Source: Opitutaceae bacterium
Lineage (GTDB): Bacteria; Verrucomicrobiota; Verrucomicrobiia; Opitutales; Opitutaceae
Assembly (NCBI GenBank): GCA_028284235.1
Contig: JANQSC010000064.1
Location: 1 to 42,696 of the forward strand
Direction of reading: 5' to 3'
Length of the DNA: 42,696 nt
Shown: in pieces, positions 34,762 through 42,696 of the stretch
Numbering within the stretch: the first letter of the stretch is position 1
Layout of the letters: every line of letters starts with the position of its first letter
Notes under the pieces: model-generated
Databases searched by the model: none
Told to the model about the DNA's origin: nothing
Seen by the model: the letters and a program-made list of their open reading frames with translations, nothing else
Translations under genes and position numbers: made by a program

Positions 34762-35625
34762 ATGAAATCGAATCCGATTCTCGCTCTTCTTTCCGCTATC
34801 GTCGCGCTTGCCCTCGTGGGCGGCTGCTCCCAATCCGAGCCCTCCGCTCCCATAACGACGATGTCATTCAATATTCGATACGGGCTCGCCAAAGACGGCG
34901 ACAACCATTGGGACAAGCGCAAGCCGCTCGTTTTCGACGTCTTCGCCGACCATGCCCCCGAAATCGTCGGATTGCAGGAAGCCCTCGACTTCCAGATCGA
35001 CGCGATACTCGAAGCCCATCCCCAATACGACTACGTCGGCATCGGCAGAGAGCCGGACGACACGGGCGAACACACCGCCATACTTTTCCTAAAGGATGCC
35101 TACGAAGTGCTCCAGGAAAACACGTTCTGGCTTTCCGACACGCCCGAAACGCCTTCGACGAGTTGGGGCAACCAATTGCTGCGCATCTACACTTACGCCC
35201 TCTTGCAACGGCGCTCCGACGGTTTGCAGTTCTACGTCTACAACACGCACTTCGACCATCGATCCGAGCCCTCGCGGCAACAAAGCGCCCGCTTCCTCAG
35301 GGATCGCATCGTCAACCGGACGCACACGGACGCTCCCTTCGTCCTCATGGGCGACTTTAACGCCGGCGAGGACAGCGTTCCGATAAAAACACTGCTCGGT
35401 GAAAGCGGTGACGCGCCAATGGTAGACACCTTCCGCGTCCTCCATCCCGACGCCGTGGACGTTGGTACGGGCACACGCTGGATTGGAAAAGTCGACGGAA
35501 ACAAAATCGACTACATCTTCGTCGCCACCGACACCGAAGTCCTCGAAGCGGAAATTGTCCACGACAACGACAACGGCCGCTATCCCTCCGACCATTACCC
35601 GGTGAAAGCGACAATCCGCTTTTAA
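34762..35625 (+). CDS. Lipoprotein of the endonuclease/exonuclease/phosphatase (EEP) family
   Basis: This 287-residue protein starts with a lipoprotein signal (ILALLSAIVALALVGGC, lipobox Cys22). The mature part is an EEP domain: TMSFNIRYG, IVGLQEAL, the YNTHFDH segment, FVLMGDFNAGEDS, and the terminal SDHYPVKATI with the catalytic His. Members hydrolyse phosphodiesters, including DNA, sphingomyelin and phosphoinositides; secreted bacterial ones often lack a known substrate. It is divergent from the Tat oxidoreductase and followed by the composite palindrome region. Confidence 0.93.
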   Translation: MKSNPILALLSAIVALALVGGCSQSEPSAPITTMSFNIRYGLAKDGDNHWDKRKPLVFDVFADHAPEIVGLQEALDFQIDAILEAHPQYDYVGIGREPDDTGEHTAILFLKDAYEVLQENTFWLSDTPETPSTSWGNQLLRIYTYALLQRRSDGLQFYVYNTHFDHRSEPSRQQSARFLRDRIVNRTHTDAPFVLMGDFNAGEDSVPIKTLLGESGDAPMVDTFRVLHPDAVDVGTGTRWIGKVDGNKIDYIFVATDTEVLEAEIVHDNDNGRYPSDHYPVKATIRF

Positions 35626-35654
35626 CAAAAACAGGAATCGGTCAGATTTTATTT

Positions 35655-35885
35655 TAACAGGATGCGGTCGCCCGCGCTGCGAGCTCCCTCGCTTGATGCT
35701 GAGAAAAACAAGTCACTCGTAGGGCCAGCGCTTGCGCTGCGCCGCGTATCCCAAGAATTCAAGTACAGCTGCTACAGCACATTCGCGGCACGGCGCAAGC
35801 GCCGGCCCTACTGCCTAGACATCAAGTTCCCGTCCTCAAAGGGACGGGATCAAGTGAGTCCCGCCGAGCGGGACGCATCCTGTTA
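35655..35885. repeat. Composite nested palindrome with 12-bp terminal inverted repeats, containing REP copy C
   Basis: Perfect 12-bp ends TAACAGGATGCG (35655-35666) and CGCATCCTGTTA (35874-35885) enclose 207 nt. Inside are a GCGAG/CTCGC hairpin at the left, REP copy C (arms 35718-35746 and 35784-35811; GTAG heads, inner stems CAGCGC-TT-GCGCTG and CGGCGC-TT-GCGCCG), and near the right end two perfect 7-bp hairpins (CCCGTCC/GGACGGG and GTCCCGC/GCGGGAC). There is no coding sequence. The layout resembles a mosaic MITE-like element, or a BIME inserted into a larger palindrome. Confidence 0.8.
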
Positions 35886-35908
35886 GAAATCTCCAGTTCA
35901 ATCCGTCC

Positions 35909-38398
35909 TTACTTCACCTTCACCGGCTTGAGTTTCCAGATTTCCTTCGCGTATTCGCTGATGGTTCGGTCCGATGAAAATTTGCCCACTCGAGCTGTAT
36001 TCAAAATTGCCATGCGGGCCCAGCGGCTCTTGTCGCGAAACGCGACGTCCACTTCCTCCTGGGATTTGCAATAAGCGTCGAAGTCCGCCAATGCCTTGAA
36101 TGGATCCCCGCCTTCCAGCAAGCTGTCCTTGAGCGGCTTCAATACGCCGGGCTCGCCCGACGCGAAATAGTTTGAACCAAGCCAGTCGACGATCGCCTTG
36201 AGGTTCGGGTCGGCGTTGTAGACATCGACCGGATTGTAGCCTTTTTCGTCGAGCGCCGCGACTTCGTCCACGTCCATTCCGAAAATGAAGATGTTGTCGT
36301 CGCCGACTTCCTCTTTGATTTCGATATTCGCCCCGTCGAGCGTACCGATGGTGAGCGCTCCGTTCAGCGCGAGCTTCATGTTGCCCGTTCCCGACGCTTC
36401 CTTGCCCGCAGTCGATATCTGCTCCGAGAGATCCGCCGCCGGGATGATCCGAGCCGCCAGGGAGACGCGGTAGTTCGGGAGGAAGGCCACTTTCAGCTTT
36501 CCTTGGATACGCTCGTCGTTGTTGATCACCTCGCCCACCGCATTAATGGCCTTGATGATCGTCTTGGCCAAGTAGTAGCCGGGAGCCGCTTTCGCTCCGA
36601 AAATAAACACGCGAGGAACGATATCCAAATCGGGATTGTTCAACAGTTTCCGATAAAGATGAAGAATGTGCAGCAAACTCAAGTGCTGGCGTTTGTATTC
36701 GTGCAAGCGCTTGATTTGCACGTCGAACAAAGCGCTCGGGTCCACCTCGATACCGCAGTCCTTCTTAATCACTTCCGCCAACGCGACCTTGTTCGCGTAC
36801 TTGATATCCATATACGCCTTTTGGAAAGACTTGTTGTCCGCGTATTTCTCAAGCTTGCGCAAGTCGTCCAAATTCTTGGTCCAGCTCGAGCCAATCTTCG
36901 ATGTGATCAGGGCTGAAAGCTCTCGATTGCAGGCGAGCAACCAGCGCCGCGGCGTAATCCCGTTGGTCTTGTTCGTAAACTTCCCCGGATAGAGCGCGTC
37001 GAAGGTCGGAAAAAGCCGAGTCTTGAGAAGTTCCGAGTGAATGGCGGCCACCCCATTGACCGTGTGGCTAGCGACCACGGCCAAATGGGCCATGCGCACC
37101 ATCTTGGGATGACATTCCTCGATGATCGACACATTGCGCTTCATGGCGTTGTCACCCGGCCATTTCGCTTCGACTGTATCCATTAACTGGTTATTGATAC
37201 CGTAGATAATATTCAAGTGACGCGGGAGGACTTTCTCGAACAAGGGCACGCTCCAGCGCTCCAGAGCCTCGGGAAGCAAGGTATGATTGGTGTAGGCAAA
37301 CGTTTGCGTAGTGAGTTTCCAGGCGTAGTTCCAATCGAGTCGCTCTTCATCGACCAAGATGCGCATGAGCTCGACCACCGCGATGGCGGGATGCGTGTCG
37401 TTCAACTGGATCGCGACTTGCTTGGGAAAATCCTCCCAGTCGGTAAACGAGGTTTGAAAGCGACGAATAATGTCATGCAGCGAGCACGTAACGAAAAAGT
37501 ACTGCTGGACGAGTCGCAGTTCTTTTCCGTTCTCGGTACGATCGTTTGGATACAGAACTTTGGAGATCGTCTCGCCGATCGCCTTCTCGCGCACCGCTTC
37601 CACGTAGTCTCCCTTGTTGAATTCGTCCAAGTCGAAATCCTCGGAAGAGCGCGACGACCACAGTCGGAGGAAATTCACAGTTTTCGTATCGTAGCCCGTA
37701 ATCGGAATGTCGTACGGAACGCCCTCAATAGTTTTTGTATCCACCCACTCCTCACGATAGTCGCCAGTCGAGTCGAACACTTGCTCGACTCGCCCGTACA
37801 ATTTGATGTGCTGGGTGTACTCGGGGCGAACGATTTCCCATGGCGTGCCGAACTTCTTCCAGCTATCCGGATGCTCTACTTGATGCCCGTTGGAGAAATC
37901 CTGTTTGAACAAGCCAAACTCGTAATAGATGCCATAGCCGACTGCCGGTAGATCCAAGGTCGCGAGCGAATCGAGGAAGCAGGCCGCGAGACGGCCGAGA
38001 CCGCCGTTGCCCAGCCCCATATCGACTTCCTCCTCGATGATTTCGTCCCAGTCCAGACCGAGCGACTCGATCGCTTCCCGCGCCTCGTCGTACAATTCCG
38101 TATTGTGCATATTGTTTACCAACATGCGGCCCATGAGATACTCCATGGACAGGTAGTAGACGCGTCGGGTCTTTTTCGAAAAATGGGTCGCTTGCGTGTC
38201 GATCATGTGAGTCACCAAGCGGTCGCGCACCGCCAGCGAGAGGCAGTGCCACCAGTCGTGACGCGTGGCGATCGACGGGTCGTGGGCGAGCGTGAGCTTC
38301 AAATGGTCGATTATCGCCTGTTTCAGCGGTGGCGCGCTGGGGGCGCTCTTCACGTTCTTCCGCTTCGCAGCGGAGGTAATTCTTGCAACTGTGGTCAT
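35909..38398 (-). CDS. glgP: Glycogen phosphorylase
   Basis: This PLP-dependent enzyme releases glucose-1-phosphate from glycogen or maltodextrin. The 829-residue length fits. Characteristic segments include [84 protein letters not shown], and [16 protein letters not shown] with the PLP-binding Lys, then [11 protein letters not shown]. The gene has its own 188-nt upstream region after mutL (same strand), and a composite palindrome lies after its stop. No other glg gene is in the window. Confidence 0.96.
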   Translation of the reverse strand: MTTVARITSAAKRKNVKSAPSAPPLKQAIIDHLKLTLAHDPSIATRHDWWHCLSLAVRDRLVTHMIDTQATHFSKKTRRVYYLSMEYLMGRMLVNNMHNTELYDEAREAIESLGLDWDEIIEEEVDMGLGNGGLGRLAACFLDSLATLDLPAVGYGIYYEFGLFKQDFSNGHQVEHPDSWKKFGTPWEIVRPEYTQHIKLYGRVEQVFDSTGDYREEWVDTKTIEGVPYDIPITGYDTKTVNFLRLWSSRSSEDFDLDEFNKGDYVEAVREKAIGETISKVLYPNDRTENGKELRLVQQYFFVTCSLHDIIRRFQTSFTDWEDFPKQVAIQLNDTHPAIAVVELMRILVDEERLDWNYAWKLTTQTFAYTNHTLLPEALERWSVPLFEKVLPRHLNIIYGINNQLMDTVEAKWPGDNAMKRNVSIIEECHPKMVRMAHLAVVASHTVNGVAAIHSELLKTRLFPTFDALYPGKFTNKTNGITPRRWLLACNRELSALITSKIGSSWTKNLDDLRKLEKYADNKSFQKAYMDIKYANKVALAEVIKKDCGIEVDPSALFDVQIKRLHEYKRQHLSLLHILHLYRKLLNNPDLDIVPRVFIFGAKAAPGYYLAKTIIKAINAVGEVINNDERIQGKLKVAFLPNYRVSLAARIIPAADLSEQISTAGKEASGTGNMKLALNGALTIGTLDGANIEIKEEVGDDNIFIFGMDVDEVAALDEKGYNPVDVYNADPNLKAIVDWLGSNYFASGEPGVLKPLKDSLLEGGDPFKALADFDAYCKSQEEVDVAFRDKSRWARMAILNTARVGKFSSDRTISEYAKEIWKLKPVKVK

Positions 38399-38586
38399 TG
38401 TAAATCCGGTATTGATGAAATTCTGTTGTGGAGACTGAGAGACAGTCTTTGAGAGCGGATAGGCATAGCTTCTGCAGATACAAGCCTTTCCTGCGCCAAT
38501 TCGGCTAGAGGCTATAGATCGACCGAAATTTTATTAATCTCTGCTCAAAAATCAGACTTTTGACGCCTTCTCAGGGAAAATTCAGC

Positions 38587-40380
38587 TCATCCGCTCTTGT
38601 GAAACCGGCGATTCAACTCGCTGCGGGCAATTTCGATGAAGGCTGGGCGTCCCTCCGGGTCAGTCAGGGGATTGGATGTCTGGAACAACGAATCCACCAG
38701 CGCCTCCAATTCCTCCTCCGTAGTCGAGTCCGTCGAGCGGGCCACCCGATTGGCCGCGTGCTTCGCGAGCAGCTCCTGGTTGTTGGTCGCTTTGCGATCG
38801 CTGATATCACCGCGACGCAGCAGTTCCACTACGTCTCGGAGGTAAGTCTCGGCTTCGCCTTCGGCCAGCCAGCTGGGAACCGACTCGATTCGAAAGAAAT
38901 TGCGACCAAATGGCGGCGCCTCCACACCAAAAGACTCCAAAAACTCCATGTTGTCGCTCAATACGGCGGCCGAAACGGGATCGAATTCCACCGGAACGGG
39001 CAAAAGCAGGGATTGACGCTCCACCGAGCGATTTTCCTGAGACACGAGAATTCGCTCGTACCAGACCCGTTTTTGAGCAGCTTTGACGTCGAGAACGACA
39101 ATGCCCGCGTCCGTATCAAAAAGAGCGTAGTCTCCTTGGGCCCAGCCCGCGAATCGCCACGGCGCGTCCCGCGAAGCGGTTTGGGGCTCCGGTTGCGACG
39201 GTGCATCCGACTGATCGGGTTCGCTCTGCCTTTGGGGACTTTCCTTCGTGGATTCGACCGGCTTCGACGGGCCGGGCAGCGGAGACGCCACTGCGTCCGA
39301 GCGAAACTGCAAGCGCGCTTTCGGCGCGCTGGGAGCGGCTGGGGCCGGGTTGCGCTTGAGCTCCAGCTCGACCGGGGCGGCGGCGACTTCCACCACGCTT
39401 TTGAGCGCTTTCAAAATTGCTCGCACGGCGAACCCGCGCACGCTCGATTCATTGCGAAAACGGATCTCCCGCTTGGCAGGGTGCACATTCACGTCGACTT
39501 GGGCAGGGGGAACTTCGAGAAAGAGAAACGCCACCGGGTAACGCCCTTTGGGAATGTGCCCGTAGTAGGACTCGATCAACGCGTAGCCCAGAGTCCGGCT
39601 ATCCACCGGCCGGTTGTTGACGAACATCAACATCTCGTGCCGGCTCGACCGCGAATGCCCCGGAGCGCCAATCAGCCCGCGCAAACTCAGATCCTTCTCC
39701 GACTCGTCCACCTCGATCAAACGGCCCACTGACCCCTTGCCGTAAATCTCCATTACGCGGTCCTTCAAACTGCGGCACGCCGGCGTTCGAAACAGCGTCC
39801 TTCCGTCGTCAATCAAGGCGAACGAAACCTCGGGATGCGCCAAGGCGTACAGGCGGGCGGCGTGCACGATGTGAGCGGATTCCGTGGCCACGGTCTTCAG
39901 GAACTTCCGGCGCGCCGGCACCGTGTTGAACAATTGCGAAACCGAAATGCGCGTGCCGATGGCCATGCCGCATTCACGGCAATGAACGAGCTTGCCGCCG
40001 TCTACGAGGATTTCCGTGCCCACGTCGAAATCTTGCGACCGAGTTTGTAACAAAAACCTCGATACAGACGCGATTGACGGGATCGCCTCGCCACGAAATC
40101 CCATCGAATCGAGCGTATCCAAATCGTCGGCACTCGTTATTTTGCTCGTGGCATGCCGTTCCAGTGAAAGAAGCGCGTCGTCCTTGCTCATGCCGCACCC
40201 GTTGTCTTCAATGCGAATGGCGTTCGCCCCGCCCTTTTTGAACTCGATCTCGATCGACGTCGCTCCGGCGTCCAAGCTGTTTTCGACCAGTTCTTTCACG
40301 ATCGAAGCAGGACGCTCGATCACCTCGCCCGCCGCGATCTGGTTGGCGACCTGGTCGGAGAGAATGGAGATCTTTGCCAT
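38587..40380 (-). CDS. mutL: DNA mismatch repair protein MutL, endonuclease motifs degenerate
   Basis: The 597-residue protein has an intact N-terminal GHKL ATPase: AGEVIERPASIVKELVENS (17-35), EDNGCGMSKDD (58-68), FRGEAIPSIASVS and VNVHPAKREIRF. A Pro/Ala/Ser-rich linker of about 65 residues and a C-terminal dimerisation domain follow. In the C-terminal domain the motifs of nicking MutL proteins are altered. The DQHA motif region reads DVKAAQKRVWYE (431-442), the ACR-type region reads AKHAA (539-543), the CPHGRP-type zinc motif reads DPEGRP (574-579), and the final FxR reads FHK (593-595). The gene lies 15 nt after argH, so the two are probably cotranscribed. mutS is not in the window. Confidence 0.95.
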   Translation of the reverse strand: MAKISILSDQVANQIAAGEVIERPASIVKELVENSLDAGATSIEIEFKKGGANAIRIEDNGCGMSKDDALLSLERHATSKITSADDLDTLDSMGFRGEAIPSIASVSRFLLQTRSQDFDVGTEILVDGGKLVHCRECGMAIGTRISVSQLFNTVPARRKFLKTVATESAHIVHAARLYALAHPEVSFALIDDGRTLFRTPACRSLKDRVMEIYGKGSVGRLIEVDESEKDLSLRGLIGAPGHSRSSRHEMLMFVNNRPVDSRTLGYALIESYYGHIPKGRYPVAFLFLEVPPAQVDVNVHPAKREIRFRNESSVRGFAVRAILKALKSVVEVAAAPVELELKRNPAPAAPSAPKARLQFRSDAVASPLPGPSKPVESTKESPQRQSEPDQSDAPSQPEPQTASRDAPWRFAGWAQGDYALFDTDAGIVVLDVKAAQKRVWYERILVSQENRSVERQSLLLPVPVEFDPVSAAVLSDNMEFLESFGVEAPPFGRNFFRIESVPSWLAEGEAETYLRDVVELLRRGDISDRKATNNQELLAKHAANRVARSTDSTTEEELEALVDSLFQTSNPLTDPEGRPAFIEIARSELNRRFHKSG

Positions 40381-40395
40381 AAACCGGCGGGGAAT

Positions 40396-41799
40396 CTAGA
40401 CTCCGTAAGCGCGTTTCCAGCGATTCAGTTGCCGCCGGATCTGCTTCGGCCCGGGCATTCCGATTCCTTCGCGCGCTTTCATGGCCCGCTCCAAATCGAA
40501 CACCACCCGCCAATCGAACGACAGCTTCGGGTGAATCGCTTCCGCGTCAGCCTGCGGTACTTGATCCAGTGGAACTCCGAGCGACTCCGCCTTCGCGACC
40601 AGCGCGCCGACGACATGATGGGCGTCGCGAAACGCCACTCCCTCGCTCACGAGCCAATCCGCCAAGTCCGTCGCCAGCAGTCCCGGATCCGAAACCGCGT
40701 CCTGACACCGATCGCTCCGGAAAGTCATGCCAGAGAGCGTGCCATCGAGCACCTGCACGCACAGCGCGAGCTGATCGAAGCTGTCGAACACCTGAACCTT
40801 GTCCTCCTGCAAATCGCGATTGTAGGTCAAGGGCAGTCCTTTCACCATGGTGTAGAGCGCTTGCAAGCTGCCGATAATCCGGCCCGATTTCCCTCTCAGC
40901 AACTCCAGCGAGTCGGGGTTCTTCTTTTGCGGCATGAGACTCGAGCCTGTGCAAAACGCATCCGGCAGATCGACAAAACCGAATTCGGAGCTGTTCCACA
41001 AAATGACGTCTTCCGCCACCCGGGAGATATGCGTCGCGCACACCCCGCAGGCATGGGCGAAGTCCAGAAACAGATCCCGATCGGCAACCGAGTCCATGCT
41101 GTTTCGCGTGACCCGCGCCCGGCCGCGAGCGTCGACAAAGCCCAGCGCTTTCGCCGTGAACTCGCGGTCGATCGGGAGCGTCGTGCCCGCCAGCGCGCCG
41201 GAACCCAACGGGCACCAATTGGCGTCGTCGTAAACCGTTTCGAGGCGCTTGATGTCGCGGCTGAACATCTCTACATACGCCAGCAAGTGGTGAGCCGCGG
41301 ATACGGGTTGGGCCCGCTGCAAATGCGTGTATCCAGGAATGTATACAGTTTGGTTTCGTTCCGCCAGATTCAGAATAGAACGCTGCAACCGCTCCAAGTG
41401 GGACACGAGCGTATCGGTGGCAAATTTGAAGAAGAGCCGGGAATCCGTCGCCACTTGGTCGTTCCGGCTCCGGGCCGTGTGCATCTTCGCCGCCTCCGGA
41501 ACGATCCGAGTCAGAGCCTGCTCGATGTTCATATGCACGTCTTCGAACGACGGCTTCCACTTGAGCTTACCGTTTGCGATCTTCGATTCGACCACTTTCA
41601 GGCCGCGATGGATGGCTTTCATTTCTTTCCCGCTCAAAAGCCCCACATGGCGCAGCATGGCCGTGTGAGCCCGATTGACGGCGATGTCGAAAGACGCGAG
41701 GCGCTGATCGAACGAAACTGATTCGCTGAACGTGAGCATCAGTTCAGCGGGTCCCTTCGAAAAACGCCCTCCCCAGGTTGCCTGAGATTTCTTTGCCAT
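40396..41799 (-). CDS. argH: Argininosuccinate lyase
   Basis: ArgH cleaves argininosuccinate to arginine and fumarate, the last step of arginine synthesis. The 467-residue length is normal. Fumarase/aspartase superfamily segments are present: WGGRFSKGPAELM, EDVHMNIE, HTARSRNDQVATDSRLF, PGYTHLQRAQPVS with the catalytic His, and the signature GSSLMPQKKNPDSLELLRGK. The ATG at 41799 (MAKKSQATWGG) fits the family; the upstream frame adds 25 unrelated residues. A GGGGAG lies 11 nt before it, one of few Shine-Dalgarno-like sequences here. mutL follows closely. It is separated from exbD by a hexamer-type inverted repeat. Confidence 0.96.
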   Translation of the reverse strand: MAKKSQATWGGRFSKGPAELMLTFSESVSFDQRLASFDIAVNRAHTAMLRHVGLLSGKEMKAIHRGLKVVESKIANGKLKWKPSFEDVHMNIEQALTRIVPEAAKMHTARSRNDQVATDSRLFFKFATDTLVSHLERLQRSILNLAERNQTVYIPGYTHLQRAQPVSAAHHLLAYVEMFSRDIKRLETVYDDANWCPLGSGALAGTTLPIDREFTAKALGFVDARGRARVTRNSMDSVADRDLFLDFAHACGVCATHISRVAEDVILWNSSEFGFVDLPDAFCTGSSLMPQKKNPDSLELLRGKSGRIIGSLQALYTMVKGLPLTYNRDLQEDKVQVFDSFDQLALCVQVLDGTLSGMTFRSDRCQDAVSDPGLLATDLADWLVSEGVAFRDAHHVVGALVAKAESLGVPLDQVPQADAEAIHPKLSFDWRVVFDLERAMKAREGIGMPGPKQIRRQLNRWKRAYGV

Positions 41800-41872
41800 G
41801 ACTGACGATGCTCCCCATGCCGTTGGGTAAAGCAATACAATAAATGAGGGTCGCCAGGACCTCCGGTCCCCC

Positions 41873-41972
41873 AATCCTAATCTTAATCCTACTCATAATC
41901 CTAATCCTCCTCACCCCTCTCCAAATTTGATTAAGATCAGGATTATGAGTAGGATTAAGAGTATGATTATGA
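41873..41972. repeat. Inverted array of AATCCT-type hexamers, copy 2
   Basis: The left arm 41873-41906 is made of AATCCT/AATCTT/ACTCAT steps. The right arm 41929-41972 carries the complementary steps. A 22-nt stretch (41939-41960) is an exact reverse complement of part of the left arm. It lies between exbD and argH, both leftward. Confidence 0.8.
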
Positions 41973-41981
41973 ATTTGATCG

Positions 41982-42437
41982 CTAGCCGTCGAAGGCGAAC
42001 GTCACCGCCTCGATCCCGGCATGGGAACACGCGTCCATCACTTTGACGACCATGGAATGAGCGGTGTCGTTCTCCGGAGCAATCGTGATCCGCGCCTCCA
42101 CCTGATTCGATTCGCTCGACTCGCGAAAGCGTCGCAGCATCGTCTCCAGTTCCCTGAATCGGGGCGCGGAGGGCTCGTCGTAGGCGAAGTCGTTCACGAC
42201 GGCCTGTCCGTCCGCGAGAACGCGAATGATCTGTTCGTCGGGTATATCAAGCGGAGCATCCTGCTCGATCCGACCCGGCAGCGAGAAACTGATATCCGCC
42301 TCCTGTTTTTCCAAAGTCGCACTGACCAGGAAATAAAACAGAAGCAGAAACACGATATCGATCATCGGCGCAATGGGCAACTCCAGATTCCCGATACGAA
42401 CGCGTTTGGATTTCGCCTTTCCGAGTTGAATGCTCAT
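41982..42437 (-). CDS. ExbD/TolR family biopolymer transport protein
   Basis: This 151-residue protein has a short basic cytoplasmic tail, one membrane segment (MIDIVFLLLFYFLVSATL, about 25-42) containing the conserved Asp27 that drives proton coupling, and a periplasmic domain. Together with an ExbB/TolQ motor it energises TonB- or Tol-dependent processes at the outer membrane. Its ATG overlaps the stop codon of the preceding gene, a second ExbD-like protein, by 4 nt (ATGA-type), indicating coupling. An ExbB gene would be expected upstream, outside the window. A hexamer-type repeat follows its stop. Confidence 0.93.
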   Translation of the reverse strand: MSIQLGKAKSKRVRIGNLELPIAPMIDIVFLLLFYFLVSATLEKQEADISFSLPGRIEQDAPLDIPDEQIIRVLADGQAVVNDFAYDEPSAPRFRELETMLRRFRESSESNQVEARITIAPENDTAHSMVVKVMDACSHAGIEAVTFAFDG

Positions 42438-42696
42438 TCGCCTTGCACGGTGCCGTAAATGTAGTCGCTGATCCCGGCTTCGCTAGCGTGAACCATGACT
42501 TTACGAATCGCTTCGAAGCGGGTTCCTTGATCCGCTCGAATGCGCAGTTTGATCCCCGGGAAACGCTCGTTTAAAGCGCCCAGTCGCGCCTCGACCTCCG
42601 CGTCCTCGATGGGTAGCCCGCCGATATACACCTGACCTCCTTCCTGGATGGACACGATCAAGCGGTCGGAGAGGTTTTTCGGAATCTCGCTCGCGG
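42434..42696 (-). CDS. Second ExbD/TolR family protein (5' partial)
   Basis: Only the C-terminal ~86 residues are in the window; the frame is open to the edge. The visible part (NLSDRLIVSIQEGGQVYIGG, then LRIRADQGTRFEAIRKVM and GISDYIYGTVQGE) matches the periplasmic C-terminal domain of ExbD/TolR proteins. The membrane segment with its Asp should lie beyond the edge. Two adjacent ExbD genes are common in envelope-energising operons of Gram-negative bacteria. Its stop overlaps the next exbD start by 4 nt. Confidence 0.85.
   Translation of the reverse strand, partial: ASEIPKNLSDRLIVSIQEGGQVYIGGLPIEDAEVEARLGALNERFPGIKLRIRADQGTRFEAIRKVMVHASEAGISDYIYGTVQGE

Noticed and set aside
38429-38446. AGACTG/CAGTCT dyad upstream of glgP
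   Set aside because: The 6-bp arms with a 5-nt loop are within what is expected by chance in 188 nt, and no supporting promoter was found.

Overview
The window looks like chromosomal DNA from a member of Verrucomicrobiota, probably the Opitutae side. This is inferred from gene content and architecture: a fused SecDF behind YajC, several Gfo/Idh/MocA oxidoreductases (one with a Tat signal), a type II glutamine synthetase, biosynthetic SpeA and a GntP permease. No 16S rRNA or other decisive marker is present. The DNA is GC-rich and densely coded, with about 38 protein genes and one tRNA. There is no phage, IS transposase, integrase or CRISPR array.

Layout. 1-4995: mfd (5' end off the window), a SurA-like foldase and radC, all rightward. 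5243-6250: an isolated FkbM methyltransferase of lower GC, next to tRNA-Tyr (leftward). 6596-12478, rightward: queA, a TPR protein, accA, an acetolactate synthase large subunit and a LacI regulator. 12558-13815, leftward: a very small protein kinase translationally overlapped with a PP2C phosphatase. 14004-16929: glnII (rightward) facing a leftward amt-glutaredoxin pair, a nitrogen-assimilation block. 17077-21538: two Gfo/Idh/MocA genes, two unrecognised genes and pyrE. 21549-26867, leftward: yajC-secDF-recJ-lipoprotein. 27034-30889, rightward: speA, a DCC protein and eno. 31004-34573, leftward: Tat-exported oxidoreductase, SGNH hydrolase and GntP permease, probably one sugar-acid operon. 34762-35625: an EEP lipoprotein. 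35909-42696, leftward: exbD pair, argH, mutL and glgP.

The least ordinary content lies between and inside genes. Several families of small palindromic DNA are visible. One is REP-like hairpins with a GTAG or GTGG head, arranged as inverted pairs whose stems vary by compensatory changes. Others are inverted arrays of a degenerate AATCCT-type hexamer, 9-bp tandem arrays, and a nested palindrome with perfect 12-bp terminal inverted repeats. A perfect hairpin also sits inside the reading frame of queA, apparently as an in-frame insertion of about 22 codons. Two protein-level oddities stand out. MutL has lost every recognisable residue of the MutL endonuclease site. A 143-residue kinase that ends just after its DFG-like motif is paired with a PP2C phosphatase.

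Almost none of the start codons has a recognisable Shine-Dalgarno sequence, so starts were chosen from protein family alignment and are individually uncertain by a few codons.
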